5,087 bases of DNA from an uncultured Lachnospiraceae bacterium (GTDB lineage: Bacteria > Bacillota > Clostridia > Lachnospirales > Lachnospiraceae), in the NCBI GenBank assembly GCA_947176785.1, contig CAMWSA010000293.1:1-5087 (forward strand). The letters are read 5' to 3'. Of this stretch, positions 1 through 5,087 are shown piece by piece (position 1 is the first letter of the stretch; each line of letters begins with the position of its first letter). The position numbers and the translations under genes are program-made. The notes below the pieces were generated by a model. The model was not told the origin of the DNA. It ran no database searches and was given only the letters and a program-made list of their open reading frames with translations.

Positions 1-378
1 CCTCATCAGCGCCTTGTCGGAAGAATAACATGGGAACAGCTTCTGACGCCACTGTTTTATATCCACAAAACCGCTGGGGAAATTTCGCAGCTGGGGTTTT
101 GGATTCTTCTCCGTCCGAAAATACTGCATCCTGCCGGAATGGTATTCCGCCAGAAAATTATAGTTCCAACCCCATTCCGGGATACCGCTGCATCCCTTCA
201 GCAAAAAGATTTTCATAACGGGCCGCGCATCGTCCTGCCATTGCCCATACCAGGTGTAGTTCCCGTCATACTTCGCCTCAAAAATCCGGCAGATCTCGGC
301 ATGAAGCCAAACGTCCACCCAGTCTTTCAGCTTATATTCCCCTCCCGGGAAAAAAGCTCTGTTCATGATATCCAGCAT
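1..378 (-). CDS. Unknown Trp-rich protein, 5' part only (runs off left edge)
   Basis: An open frame runs from an ATG at 378 to the window edge without a stop, giving 126 visible residues; the gene continues to the left. The start is well supported: GGAGAGG (391-385) lies 6 bases before the ATG, and an extended -10 promoter lies just upstream. The visible protein is soluble, with no signal peptide or membrane segment. It is unusually rich in tryptophan (W20, W24, W43, W47, W69, W71, W110) and other aromatics, with a block around residues 64-92 containing IPEWGWNYNF and an RMQYFRTE stretch. This looks like a small folded alpha/beta domain. I do not recognise the family. A small immunity-type or accessory protein is possible from size, aromatic content and its place beside another unknown gene, but that is only inference. 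Confidence is high that the gene is real and low for any function. Confidence 0.75.
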   Translation of the reverse strand, partial: MLDIMNRAFFPGGEYKLKDWVDVWLHAEICRIFEAKYDGNYTWYGQWQDDARPVMKIFLLKGCSGIPEWGWNYNFLAEYHSGRMQYFRTEKNPKPQLRNFPSGFVDIKQWRQKLFPCYSSDKALMR

Positions 379-384
379 GAGATT

Positions 385-391
385 CCTCTCC
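385..391 (-). promoter_or_regulatory. Ribosome binding site GGAGAGG of the left-edge gene
   Basis: The minus strand reads GGAGAGG, then 6 bases, then the ATG at 378. It decides the start of the partial gene at the left edge. Confidence 0.7.
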
Positions 392-408
392 GTATTCTGT
401 CAGACATT

Positions 409-417
409 ATCATAACA
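409..417 (-). promoter_or_regulatory. Extended -10 promoter of the left-edge gene
   Basis: The minus strand reads TGTTATGAT, matching the extended -10 pattern TGnTATAAT with one mismatch; it runs on into an overlapping GATAAT. No convincing -35 box is seen at 17 bases, which is tolerated for extended -10 promoters. Transcription would start near 402, leaving about 24 untranslated bases before the ATG at 378. It lies in the 73-base gap after the 180-residue gene, so the left-edge gene may have its own promoter as well as read-through from the right. Confidence 0.4.
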
Positions 418-451
418 AATTAAGCGCCAAGGGGAATTAAAAGTAAAAATT

Positions 452-994
452 TCAATCCCAAAAGCCGCATGAGACCATTAGCATACGATTCCGCTCTACT
501 GCCAAATATATATAATCACTTTGATAAGCGCCGCCAAGTTCAAGTACTTCCGCATTTTCAAAACGATCCGTGTATCTCCTCCTATCTGACTTGGAGATCC
601 CTTTTTCGTGTGAAAAAAGCTCTATTTCCCTGATCAGGTAGTTCCAATCCCGCTCTATAAATCTGGCATCTTTAACAATTGCGTACGATTCATACAGCCA
701 CCTGCCCTTTGTCAGGCATTGCTTCCTTTCGTCAAGCGGTATATCCCAAAAATCCCTGTCCCATTCCTCACAAAATGCCATACCTGACAGGCAGGCCCGG
801 ACATATGCATACGCAATATTGCCCTGAATGTACCCCTGGGGAAATTCGTACATGTCAAGAAATATCCCCAGGGGATAGCTCCCCCGGTTTTCATGTTGTT
901 CTTCTGTCTCAATCCATGCAAGCCGTTCCGCAATATGGCAGAATGCATCATAGCTTGTTACGACATTTTTTAGTCCGTCTGTCATCCACCCCAT
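452..994 (-). CDS. Unknown soluble 180-residue protein
   Basis: A complete frame from ATG 994 to TGA at 454-452. The nearest ribosome-site match, AAGGGA (1011-1006), is 11 bases before the ATG, a rather long spacing. It overlaps the stop codon of the propeller gene, which ends 15 bases upstream of the ATG, so translation may be coupled. The protein is acidic, aromatic-rich and soluble, with no signal peptide or membrane helix. Residues 13-30 and 110-130 look helical, with a charged, Arg-rich stretch near 136-144. The C-terminus (about 150-180, ending YLAVERNRMLMVSCGFWD) looks like a final beta hairpin. I do not recognise the family. Such endings occur in some small immunity-like proteins, but this is weak analogy. 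GC is about 42-45% on two hand-counted lines, against about 65% in the propeller gene, which suggests later acquisition. ATG at 985 (Met4) is an alternative start with a worse upstream context. Confidence 0.75.
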   Translation of the reverse strand: MGWMTDGLKNVVTSYDAFCHIAERLAWIETEEQHENRGSYPLGIFLDMYEFPQGYIQGNIAYAYVRACLSGMAFCEEWDRDFWDIPLDERKQCLTKGRWLYESYAIVKDARFIERDWNYLIREIELFSHEKGISKSDRRRYTDRFENAEVLELGGAYQSDYIYLAVERNRMLMVSCGFWD

Positions 995-1009
995 TGATTT
1001 ATGAGTCCC

Positions 1010-2059
1010 TTATTGAAAAAATGTCTCCACATCCGTGGCATAGCACCATTTCGCAGATGTAAATTTGCCGAAGATATACTTGTTGGAGGCAGATTCGCAC
1101 ATGGTATACAGTTTTCCGTCCACAATCACAATCTCCTCGGACATGGGAGCGATAACCCCGTCCGCCAGCAGGGCGGCGCTGTCCAGCGCATACAGGGGCA
1201 GTTCCATACCCAGCAGGGCAATGTTTCCCTGCTGCTGCAGCCTGGCTTCATCATACTGGTAGATATGGGAAAACGCCGTTCCCCAGGAGGTGGACACATA
1301 GATTTTGCCCCTGTCAAAGCACATGCCCTGGGCCAGGTCCGGCAGCGTATAAGCCTTCACCGGCGTAGGCACAATGCCGTACCGGGCCTGTCCGTCCAGT
1401 TCATATTCCACTGCCAGGGCCTGCTGATAATCCCCCGCCAGCGTAGTGAACTTGTGGCTCTCGGGAGTCTGGTAGTTGGGATTGCGATAGAATTCCCCTG
1501 TCACCAGGCGGTCTCCGTCCACCGTGACAAAGGCCGGCCCCACATAATCCGTGTCCGACACCGCCGTGTCAAATGTCCCTATTGCCGCCACACTGTCCCC
1601 ATCCGCCGCATCATAGATGCTCTGGCTTGAGAAAACCAGCAGCCGATGCTCGCCGCCGTCCGCCACATAGACATATTCGCCGTATCTGGCAATCCCTCCG
1701 GCATGGCCCGTGTAATCCGAGCCGTCCGGCAACGCCATGCGGATGGTCTTGTCAGGCTTTTCGGCCCCCGGCGCTATGATATGGATGGGCGAAGCAATAT
1801 TGTCTTTCTGATACCCGTTTACCAGAAAACGGTCTGTCTCCCCATCGTAGGCAAGCCCCTGGGCCACAAAGCCCCGGTTGCAGTCAGGGATCAGAAAGCC
1901 ATGCTCCGAAGCCTTGTAGTAGTCCCGCACCGGTATGCGGAAATACAGTCTGGCCCCCAGCAGGACCAATACCACCAGCACTGCCGGCACGCCCAGCGCC
2001 CACAGCGGATAGCTCCACCAGGGATGTATTTTCTTTGTTTTCGCTTTCTTTATCGTCAT
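1010..2059 (-). CDS. Membrane-anchored beta-propeller-like (NHL/SMP-30-like) protein
   Basis: A 349-residue protein. I chose ATG 2059 rather than the in-frame ATG at 2080 because AAGGAG (2072-2067) lies 7 bases before 2059 and would fall inside the longer version. The N-terminus is Lys-rich (KKAKTKK) and is followed by one hydrophobic helix at about residues 17-40 with no lipobox, so it looks like a signal anchor with the rest outside the cell. The body has recurring beta-strand units of the kind seen in six-bladed propellers: AQGLAYD near 66-72, TGHAGGIA...VYVAD near 117-134, LAQGMCF...KIYVSTSW near 242-259, and EEIVIVDGKLYTMCESASNKY near 308-328. The family and fold are inferred from this pattern; no catalytic residues could be named, and ligand or substrate is unknown. 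It starts 57 bases after the tRNA-dihydrouridine synthase gene and is probably in the same operon. Its stop lies 15 bases before the next gene. Confidence 0.85.
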   Translation of the reverse strand: MTIKKAKTKKIHPWWSYPLWALGVPAVLVVLVLLGARLYFRIPVRDYYKASEHGFLIPDCNRGFVAQGLAYDGETDRFLVNGYQKDNIASPIHIIAPGAEKPDKTIRMALPDGSDYTGHAGGIARYGEYVYVADGGEHRLLVFSSQSIYDAADGDSVAAIGTFDTAVSDTDYVGPAFVTVDGDRLVTGEFYRNPNYQTPESHKFTTLAGDYQQALAVEYELDGQARYGIVPTPVKAYTLPDLAQGMCFDRGKIYVSTSWGTAFSHIYQYDEARLQQQGNIALLGMELPLYALDSAALLADGVIAPMSEEIVIVDGKLYTMCESASNKYIFGKFTSAKWCYATDVETFFQ

Positions 2060-2066
2060 TTCGTAT

Positions 2067-2072
2067 CTCCTT
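2067..2072 (-). promoter_or_regulatory. Ribosome binding site AAGGAG that fixes the propeller gene start
   Basis: The minus strand reads TAAGGAGA with 7 bases between AAGGAG and the ATG at 2059. An ATG at 2080 in the same frame lies upstream of this site and has no comparable site of its own, so the shorter start is preferred. Confidence 0.75.
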
Positions 2073-2116
2073 ATCTGCATGGATGGTCATCCGGCCTCTT
2101 GCTGCCGGGAGTATGG

Positions 2117-3238
2117 TCATGATTTACTGTAAAACACCTCCCGCACCGCCGCTTCATACTGAGCCATGCTTACGGCCTTGCGGATTTTTTTCAGGGCTTT
2201 TTCTTTTCCCGGAAAGGACTCTCCGAAATAAGCCCACAGTTCCTTCATCTTGAACAGGGCATTCTGGTCCCCCGACATAATTTTTCTGTAGCCGTCCAGC
2301 AATTCCTGATGGAAAGCCCACAGCACCTTCCTGCGCTGCTCCCGGGCTGTGCCAGCTTCTGATTCACGGTAACCTCCAATGCCGCAATACTCTGAACTTT
2401 GCTTCCCTCGGTTATCCTCATTGGTCTCGGGCTCCCGCACATTTTCATCCCCGGCATCCCCCGTTGCCTGCAGCCTGTTCTCCCACTGCCCCAGCTGTTT
2501 TACCAGAAATGGATTTTTCAGCACGCCTCTGCCCAGCATGACCCGCCTTATCTGCGGAAATCTCTGCCTGAGTGCCTGGTACTCCGCAAGGCTGTGTATC
2601 TCCCCATTATAGCAGATGGGAATGCCGCTTCCCGTCCGCTCCCACTGCTGCAGGGCCAGCTCCACCCCCTCCCAGCGTATGGGCTGCTTATAAAAGTCCC
2701 GCTGTATCCGGGGATGAATAATCACCTCTTCCACCGGATATTTCCCATAGATTCCCAGCAGCTCCTCCCAGTCCTCCATATCTGCCACGCCTATGCGGGT
2801 CTTTACAGAGACGGACAGAGGGCATTTTTTATAGATCTCTTCCAGAAAAGCATCCAATTGCCGGGGAACTCCCAGAAAACCCGCTCCCCTGCCCCGGCTG
2901 GCCACCGTGCCGGAGGGGCAGCCCAGGTTCAGGTTCACATGGGAATAGCCCATCTGCCGCAGCCTGTCCGCTATAGCCAGAAAGTCCTCCGCCCTATTGG
3001 TCAGGATCTGGGGCACCAGGCGGGGAGGCGGCGTTTCCCCGGATCCGGCATTCTCCTCCTCCCCCAGCATAAATGCCGCATTATGCTCCGGCAGCACGTC
3101 ATTTAGCTCTTTGTGATTCAAACCCGTACTGGCAATGAAAGGAGTATAATACCGATCCATACCGCCAAAATATTTCACATAGGCATTGCGGTATATATAC
3201 CCCGTAATCCCTTCCATGGGAGCCAGTTCATACTGCAT
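2117..3238 (-). CDS. dus: tRNA-dihydrouridine synthase (Dus family)
   Basis: A 373-residue flavoenzyme predicted to reduce specific uridines in tRNA to dihydrouridine with FMN and NADPH in the cytoplasm. The family motifs appear in order: APMEG at 6-10 (FMN binding), NLGCPSG at 104-110 with the catalytic Cys107, KTRIG at 146-150, HPR at 175-177, YNGEI at 210-214 and MLGRG at 234-238. The C-terminal helical tRNA-binding part follows (FKMKELWAYF near 329-338, KKIRKA near 350-355). The usual NGD motif reads NGE here, a mild substitution. From memory, clostridial relatives are about 320 residues. The extra length comes from two hydrophilic insertions, at about 60-72 and 254-304 (rich in Glu, Asn, Gly and Arg). 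The start ATG 3238 has GGGAGGA (3250-3244) with ideal spacing, and the stop is TGA at 2119-2117. It is the first gene of a probable operon, with a perfect palindrome 18 bases upstream of its ATG. Which Dus subtype or uridine it serves cannot be told. Confidence 0.95.
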   Translation of the reverse strand: MQYELAPMEGITGYIYRNAYVKYFGGMDRYYTPFIASTGLNHKELNDVLPEHNAAFMLGEEENAGSGETPPPRLVPQILTNRAEDFLAIADRLRQMGYSHVNLNLGCPSGTVASRGRGAGFLGVPRQLDAFLEEIYKKCPLSVSVKTRIGVADMEDWEELLGIYGKYPVEEVIIHPRIQRDFYKQPIRWEGVELALQQWERTGSGIPICYNGEIHSLAEYQALRQRFPQIRRVMLGRGVLKNPFLVKQLGQWENRLQATGDAGDENVREPETNEDNRGKQSSEYCGIGGYRESEAGTAREQRRKVLWAFHQELLDGYRKIMSGDQNALFKMKELWAYFGESFPGKEKALKKIRKAVSMAQYEAAVREVFYSKS

Positions 3239-3256
3239 CTCATTCCTCCCTGCTCC

Positions 3257-3270
3257 AGTGCATATGCACT
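3257..3270. promoter_or_regulatory. 14-base perfect palindrome before dus; possible operator
   Basis: AGTGCATATGCACT is its own reverse complement. It lies between the ribosome site of the dus gene (3250-3244) and a weak -35-like TTGAGG (3286-3281, minus strand). The bases 16 further on (TATGCA, 3264-3259) match the -10 consensus only in their first three positions. If that weak promoter is real, the palindrome covers its -10 box and start point, where a dimeric repressor could bind. It is too short, and lacks a T run, to be a terminator. The sequence is directly visible; the operator role is inferred. Confidence 0.35.
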
Positions 3271-3282
3271 ATTTACATAGCC

Positions 3283-3404
3283 TCAAAAGTTCCCCGGAAA
3301 TGTCTCATTATCCCGGATCAACCATCCTTTAAACGCTGCAAACGCCGATCTGGCACTAACCCCCTGCTGCAGCCAGCTTTGATCCATTCTCAACATCAGA
3401 TCCG
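3283..3404 (-). other. Open tail in another frame after the ATPase remnant; no recognised gene
   Basis: After the ATPase frame stops, a different frame stays open to TGA at 3285-3283. It encodes a stretch containing the residues DLMLRMDQSWLQQG and then an FAAFKGWLIRDNE segment. This looks protein-like (amphipathic, Trp- and Arg-containing), but no ribosome site precedes the internal ATGs and I recognise no family. The open frame actually begins upstream, inside the ATPase gene, so some of it is just a shadow. It could be the C-terminal remnant of a gene joined to the ATPase fragment by a deletion, or part of the same gene after a frameshift. Apart from this stretch and the palindrome, the bases between 3404 and the dus start show nothing else. 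Confidence 0.25.
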
Positions 3405-3713
3405 TCACGATGCGGATGATCGCCCGGATAATATCCGGTAATATTGCTTTTCTCTGTTTACTTCCTTCTGCTCGATTAAAGGCTCTTCTGCTTCCTGCAT
3501 ATCCGCCCAAAAGTAATGATCATCCAACGCACTTTTGTCCCACCGGGACAGGTAGCTAAAAAATGCCTCCAGCGCCAAAAGCAAAGTAGTCTTGCCTGAA
3601 CCGTTCTTACCTGTCAATATAAGGTTCTGTCTGCCGTGGGATGATAAAGATATCTTCAGATTGAATAGATGCAGAAGCTGCCGGAGCTGAATTTCCGTGA
3701 TAAAATGTTCCAT
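3405..3713 (-). pseudogene. Truncated N-terminus of an AAA/SMC-like ATPase
   Basis: ATG 3713 opens a frame of 102 residues ending at TGA 3407-3405. The start is chosen because GGAG lies 9 bases upstream; a GTG at 3719 is only 3 bases from it. The sequence has the typical opening of SMC/RecF-type AAA ATPases: a beta strand (ITEIQLRQLLHLFNLKISL), then NLILTGKNGSGKTTLLLAL with the Walker A motif GKNGSGKT at 35-42, then a charged helical region. Walker B, the signature motif and the second half of the ATPase are missing. Such proteins are normally several hundred residues and often work in DNA repair or phage defence, so this is most likely a 5' remnant left by a deletion or frameshift. It has what looks like its own promoter with a large palindrome over the -10 box. 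A functional short P-loop protein is less likely. GC is about 42% on one hand-counted line, well below the flanking genes. Confidence 0.7.
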
Positions 3714-3744
3714 ATGCACACACTCCGTTTTCTGCCGTTAAAGA

Positions 3745-3773
3745 ATCCATCACATATATTATATGTGATGGAT
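3745..3773. promoter_or_regulatory. 29-base palindrome over the ATPase-remnant promoter; probable operator
   Basis: ATCCATCACATATA and its exact reverse complement TATATGTGATGGAT flank a single central T at 3759, giving 14 matched bases per arm. The perfect TATAAT -10 box of a minus-strand promoter sits at its centre. Such long symmetry over a -10 box is typical of binding sites for dimeric repressors. As RNA it would form a hairpin, but the bases that follow on the minus strand (TCTTTAACGG) are not a proper T run and the stem is AT-rich, so a terminator is less likely. It might also be the end or remnant of a small mobile element; no target-site duplication was seen. Confidence 0.5.
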
Positions 3774-3786
3774 CGATAAAATACAA
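3758..3786 (-). promoter_or_regulatory. Sigma-A-type promoter of the ATPase remnant
   Basis: On the minus strand, TTGTAT (3786-3781) is followed by exactly 17 bases and then a perfect TATAAT (3763-3758). The -35 box matches TTGACA only in its first three bases. Transcription would start near 3751, about 38 bases before the ATG at 3713, with a GGAG ribosome site in between. The spacing and position make this the best promoter in the window. Confidence 0.55.
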
Positions 3787-3900
3787 TACCTGATTTTTCC
3801 GGCTAAAGCGGCCTCTGCGTCACGGGAATCTATCCCATTCTCCCCACCCGGGGGATCTTTTTCACCACGGGCCCGGAACACATCCCCTCTCGCCGCCATC

Positions 3901-4116
3901 TTATACCCCACCTTCCGGGCTTTCCGCACCGGCTTCCTCTTCCAGGTCAAAAAGCTTCCCCGTAGCAAAGGGGCTTCCCACATCACATCTCCCATGGTGA
4001 TATGTCTTTACCGGCCCCCCTTCCTCCACGGCATCCGACACCTCCACCTTTATGCGGCTGATCTCGGCCTTTGTCAGGTTATCCAGCATCTTTAGTACGT
4101 CCTCCAACTGATCCAT
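3901..4116 (-). CDS. Small unknown 71-residue protein downstream of ABC permease
   Basis: ATG 4116 follows GGGGGAGGA with 6 bases of spacing, an almost ideal ribosome site; the GTG at 4140 in the same frame has none, so the shorter start is preferred. The stop is TAA at 3903-3901. The first 35 residues look like one or two amphipathic helices (MDQLEDVLKMLDNLTKAEI). A distinctive block follows at 41-59, including TYHHGRCDVGSPFATGKL with one Cys and two adjacent His, then an acidic Glu-rich tail. It has no signal peptide or membrane segment. It starts 50 bases after the permease stop with no terminator between, so it is probably cotranscribed. I do not recognise the family. The His/Cys block could bind metal or a partner, but that is a guess. 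About 187 bases of non-coding DNA, including the palindromic promoter region, follow it. Confidence 0.65.
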   Translation of the reverse strand: MDQLEDVLKMLDNLTKAEISRIKVEVSDAVEEGGPVKTYHHGRCDVGSPFATGKLFDLEEEAGAESPEGGV

Positions 4117-4118
4117 TA

Positions 4119-4128
4119 CGGTTCCTCC
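4119..4128 (-). promoter_or_regulatory. Strong ribosome binding site of the 71-residue gene
   Basis: The minus strand has a purine-rich GGGGGAGGA run ending about 6 bases before the ATG at 4116. It favours that ATG over the upstream GTG at 4140 and argues that this small frame is translated. Confidence 0.6.
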
Positions 4129-4166
4129 CCCTTCATTCACTTACGGAATCTATTCTATCACAGCAG

Positions 4167-5087
4167 TTACAGCATGGTATCGTCCCGCAGGGCCTGGGCC
4201 AGGCTTAGTTTCAGCACCCTTTTTCCTCCGAGATAATAAGCCAGCGCAATGAAACAGAAAACGGCCAGGACAAATGCGGCAATGGGCAGGGCCGGAGCCA
4301 CTCTGATAAACTCCATGGGATCTAAATAACTGGCCCTTATCATAATTGCCACTGCCGCCACCGTCAGGCACAGCGCAATAGACATCGGGCGTCCCGCAAT
4401 GACAAGGGCCTCAATGCAAAACATCCTCCGCAGTCCCTGTGGGGTCAAGCCCACGGACATATACCGTGCAAACTCCCTCTTCCTCTGGCGCAGAAAACCC
4501 AGGGTGTTGGTAAACACATGAGCGACCCCGATGACAGCAAACAGGCCGCAAAATATGCCCAGCACCAATTCATAAGCCCCTATCATCTCGTCATTATCAA
4601 GCTTTTCCTGTATACGGTTCTCGCTCTCCAACACATACCCCGGACCGACCATGCGGCAGATCTCGTCCTCCAGTGTCCCCAAAGCCGCCAGTGACTCCCG
4701 CTCCCGGGCCAGTACCCGGATATAGGTGTCCCCCTGCGCTTGTCCCACCCTGCCCTCCATGGTTTCCCAAAGAGACAGCGGAATGAATTGTACTAAGGAA
4801 AAATCCGCATATTCCTCTCGCAGGACGGGACATTCCTGCGTACAGGCCAGTATCGGGATTACTGCCTGTGAATCCTCTCCCGACTCCCCCAGCCGTGTTC
4901 TGTCCAGCAGAGTGACCGTTTCCAGATCCTCCTGCACATAGGGTATATACTTGCGATAACGAAAATTGCTGTGGGCCTTGTCCCAGAAGCGATTCAGCAG
5001 AATGGCCCCGCCTCCCCGGGACGCAATGCCGATTTGGCCGCAATACCGCTGAAAGCTCTCGTCGTCCAATATGACGAGGGGGGCATT
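4167..5087 (-). CDS. ABC transporter permease, FtsX/MacB-like, C-terminal part (runs off right edge)
   Basis: The frame is open to the right edge, giving 306 visible residues; the apparent TTG start at 5069 is only an artefact of the cut. The stop is TAA at 4169-4167. Residues 1 to about 160 form a soluble, probably extracytoplasmic domain of the type found between the first and second helices of such permeases. The FtsX domain follows, with membrane segments near 172-195, 233-254 and 261-287 (GIFCGLFAVIGVAHVF; MSIALCLTVAAVAIM; LPIAAFVLAVFCFIAL). Between the first two is the cytoplasmic loop RQRKREFARYMSVGLTPQGLRRMF, which in this family contacts the ATPase partner. The C-terminus ends in a short basic helix and ALRDD, common in clostridial members. 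The ATP-binding partner and N-terminal half should lie to the right. Related systems export or sense peptides, antibiotics or lipids; the substrate here cannot be told. Confidence 0.9.
   Translation of the reverse strand, partial: NAPLVILDDESFQRYCGQIGIASRGGGAILLNRFWDKAHSNFRYRKYIPYVQEDLETVTLLDRTRLGESGEDSQAVIPILACTQECPVLREEYADFSLVQFIPLSLWETMEGRVGQAQGDTYIRVLARERESLAALGTLEDEICRMVGPGYVLESENRIQEKLDNDEMIGAYELVLGIFCGLFAVIGVAHVFTNTLGFLRQRKREFARYMSVGLTPQGLRRMFCIEALVIAGRPMSIALCLTVAAVAIMIRASYLDPMEFIRVAPALPIAAFVLAVFCFIALAYYLGGKRVLKLSLAQALRDDTML

Noticed and set aside
139..1062. Plus-strand open frames opposite the left-edge and 180-residue genes (139-423, 679-1062).
   Set aside because: They are rich in Pro, His, Ser and Arg, as antisense shadows tend to be, lack ribosome sites, and lie over better-supported minus-strand genes.
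2095..2103. Possible CCGGC/GCCGG hairpin in the dus-propeller gap (about 2092-2109) as a terminator.
   Set aside because: The stem is only 5 pairs and no T run follows on the minus strand.
1884..2120. A 78-residue frame whose ATG overlaps the dus stop (ATGA), suggesting a coupled small gene.
   Set aside because: Most of it lies in another frame of the propeller gene, it has no ribosome site of its own, and its residues look like a shadow.
2083..2120. Short direct repeat ATGGTCAT at 2083-2090 and 2113-2120 between dus and the propeller gene.
   Set aside because: Eight bases twice with no further copies is easily chance, and no associated structure was seen.
3841..3863. Plus-strand terminator-like hairpin: TCCCC, loop ACCCG, GGGGA, then TCTTTTT.
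   Set aside because: The stem is only 5 pairs and no plus-strand gene lies upstream that it could end. On the minus strand, where the genes lie, there is no T run after it.
3759..3995. A 78-residue minus-strand frame running through the gap before the ATPase remnant.
   Set aside because: It overlaps the 71-residue gene in another frame, has no good ribosome site, and runs into the palindromic promoter.

Overview
The window reads like a piece of chromosome from an anaerobic Firmicute of the class Clostridia, most plausibly a Lachnospiraceae-type gut bacterium. This is inferred from the strong GGAGG-type Shine-Dalgarno sites, the clostridial-type FtsX permease tail (DNDEM...YELVLG) and the clostridial form of tRNA-dihydrouridine synthase (APMEGITGYIYRNAY). 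No rRNA, tRNA, CRISPR array, transposase or phage gene was found. All supported genes lie on the minus strand, so gene order runs from right to left.

Right part (5087 to 3901): the C-terminal part of an FtsX/MacB-like ABC transporter permease enters from the right edge. It is followed 50 bases later by a 71-residue unknown protein with an excellent ribosome site, probably on the same transcript.

Middle (about 3900 to 3240): this AT-richer stretch holds a 29-base almost perfect palindrome. A promoter with a perfect TATAAT -10 box sits inside it and drives what looks like the broken 5' end of an AAA/SMC-like ATPase gene. The Walker A motif is intact but the reading frame stops after 102 residues. 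A short open stretch in another frame follows. Just before the next gene lies a second, 14-base perfect palindrome.

Centre-left (3238 to 452): a probable operon of three genes. First comes a tRNA-dihydrouridine synthase with two hydrophilic insertions. Next is a membrane-anchored, probably extracytoplasmic beta-propeller-like protein, whose real start is at 2059. Last is a 180-residue unknown protein whose ribosome site overlaps the stop codon of the propeller gene.

Left edge (378 to 1): the 5' part of a Trp-rich unknown protein with its own extended -10 promoter and a good ribosome site, running off the window.

By hand counts of single 60-base lines, GC is about 65-68% in the propeller and permease genes. 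It is about 42-45% in the 180-residue gene and the ATPase remnant. The unknown genes and the ATPase remnant therefore look like accessory DNA set between core genes. I see no complete novel defence or mobile system. The best leads are the regulated-looking ATPase remnant, the two palindromes, and the small unknown genes.
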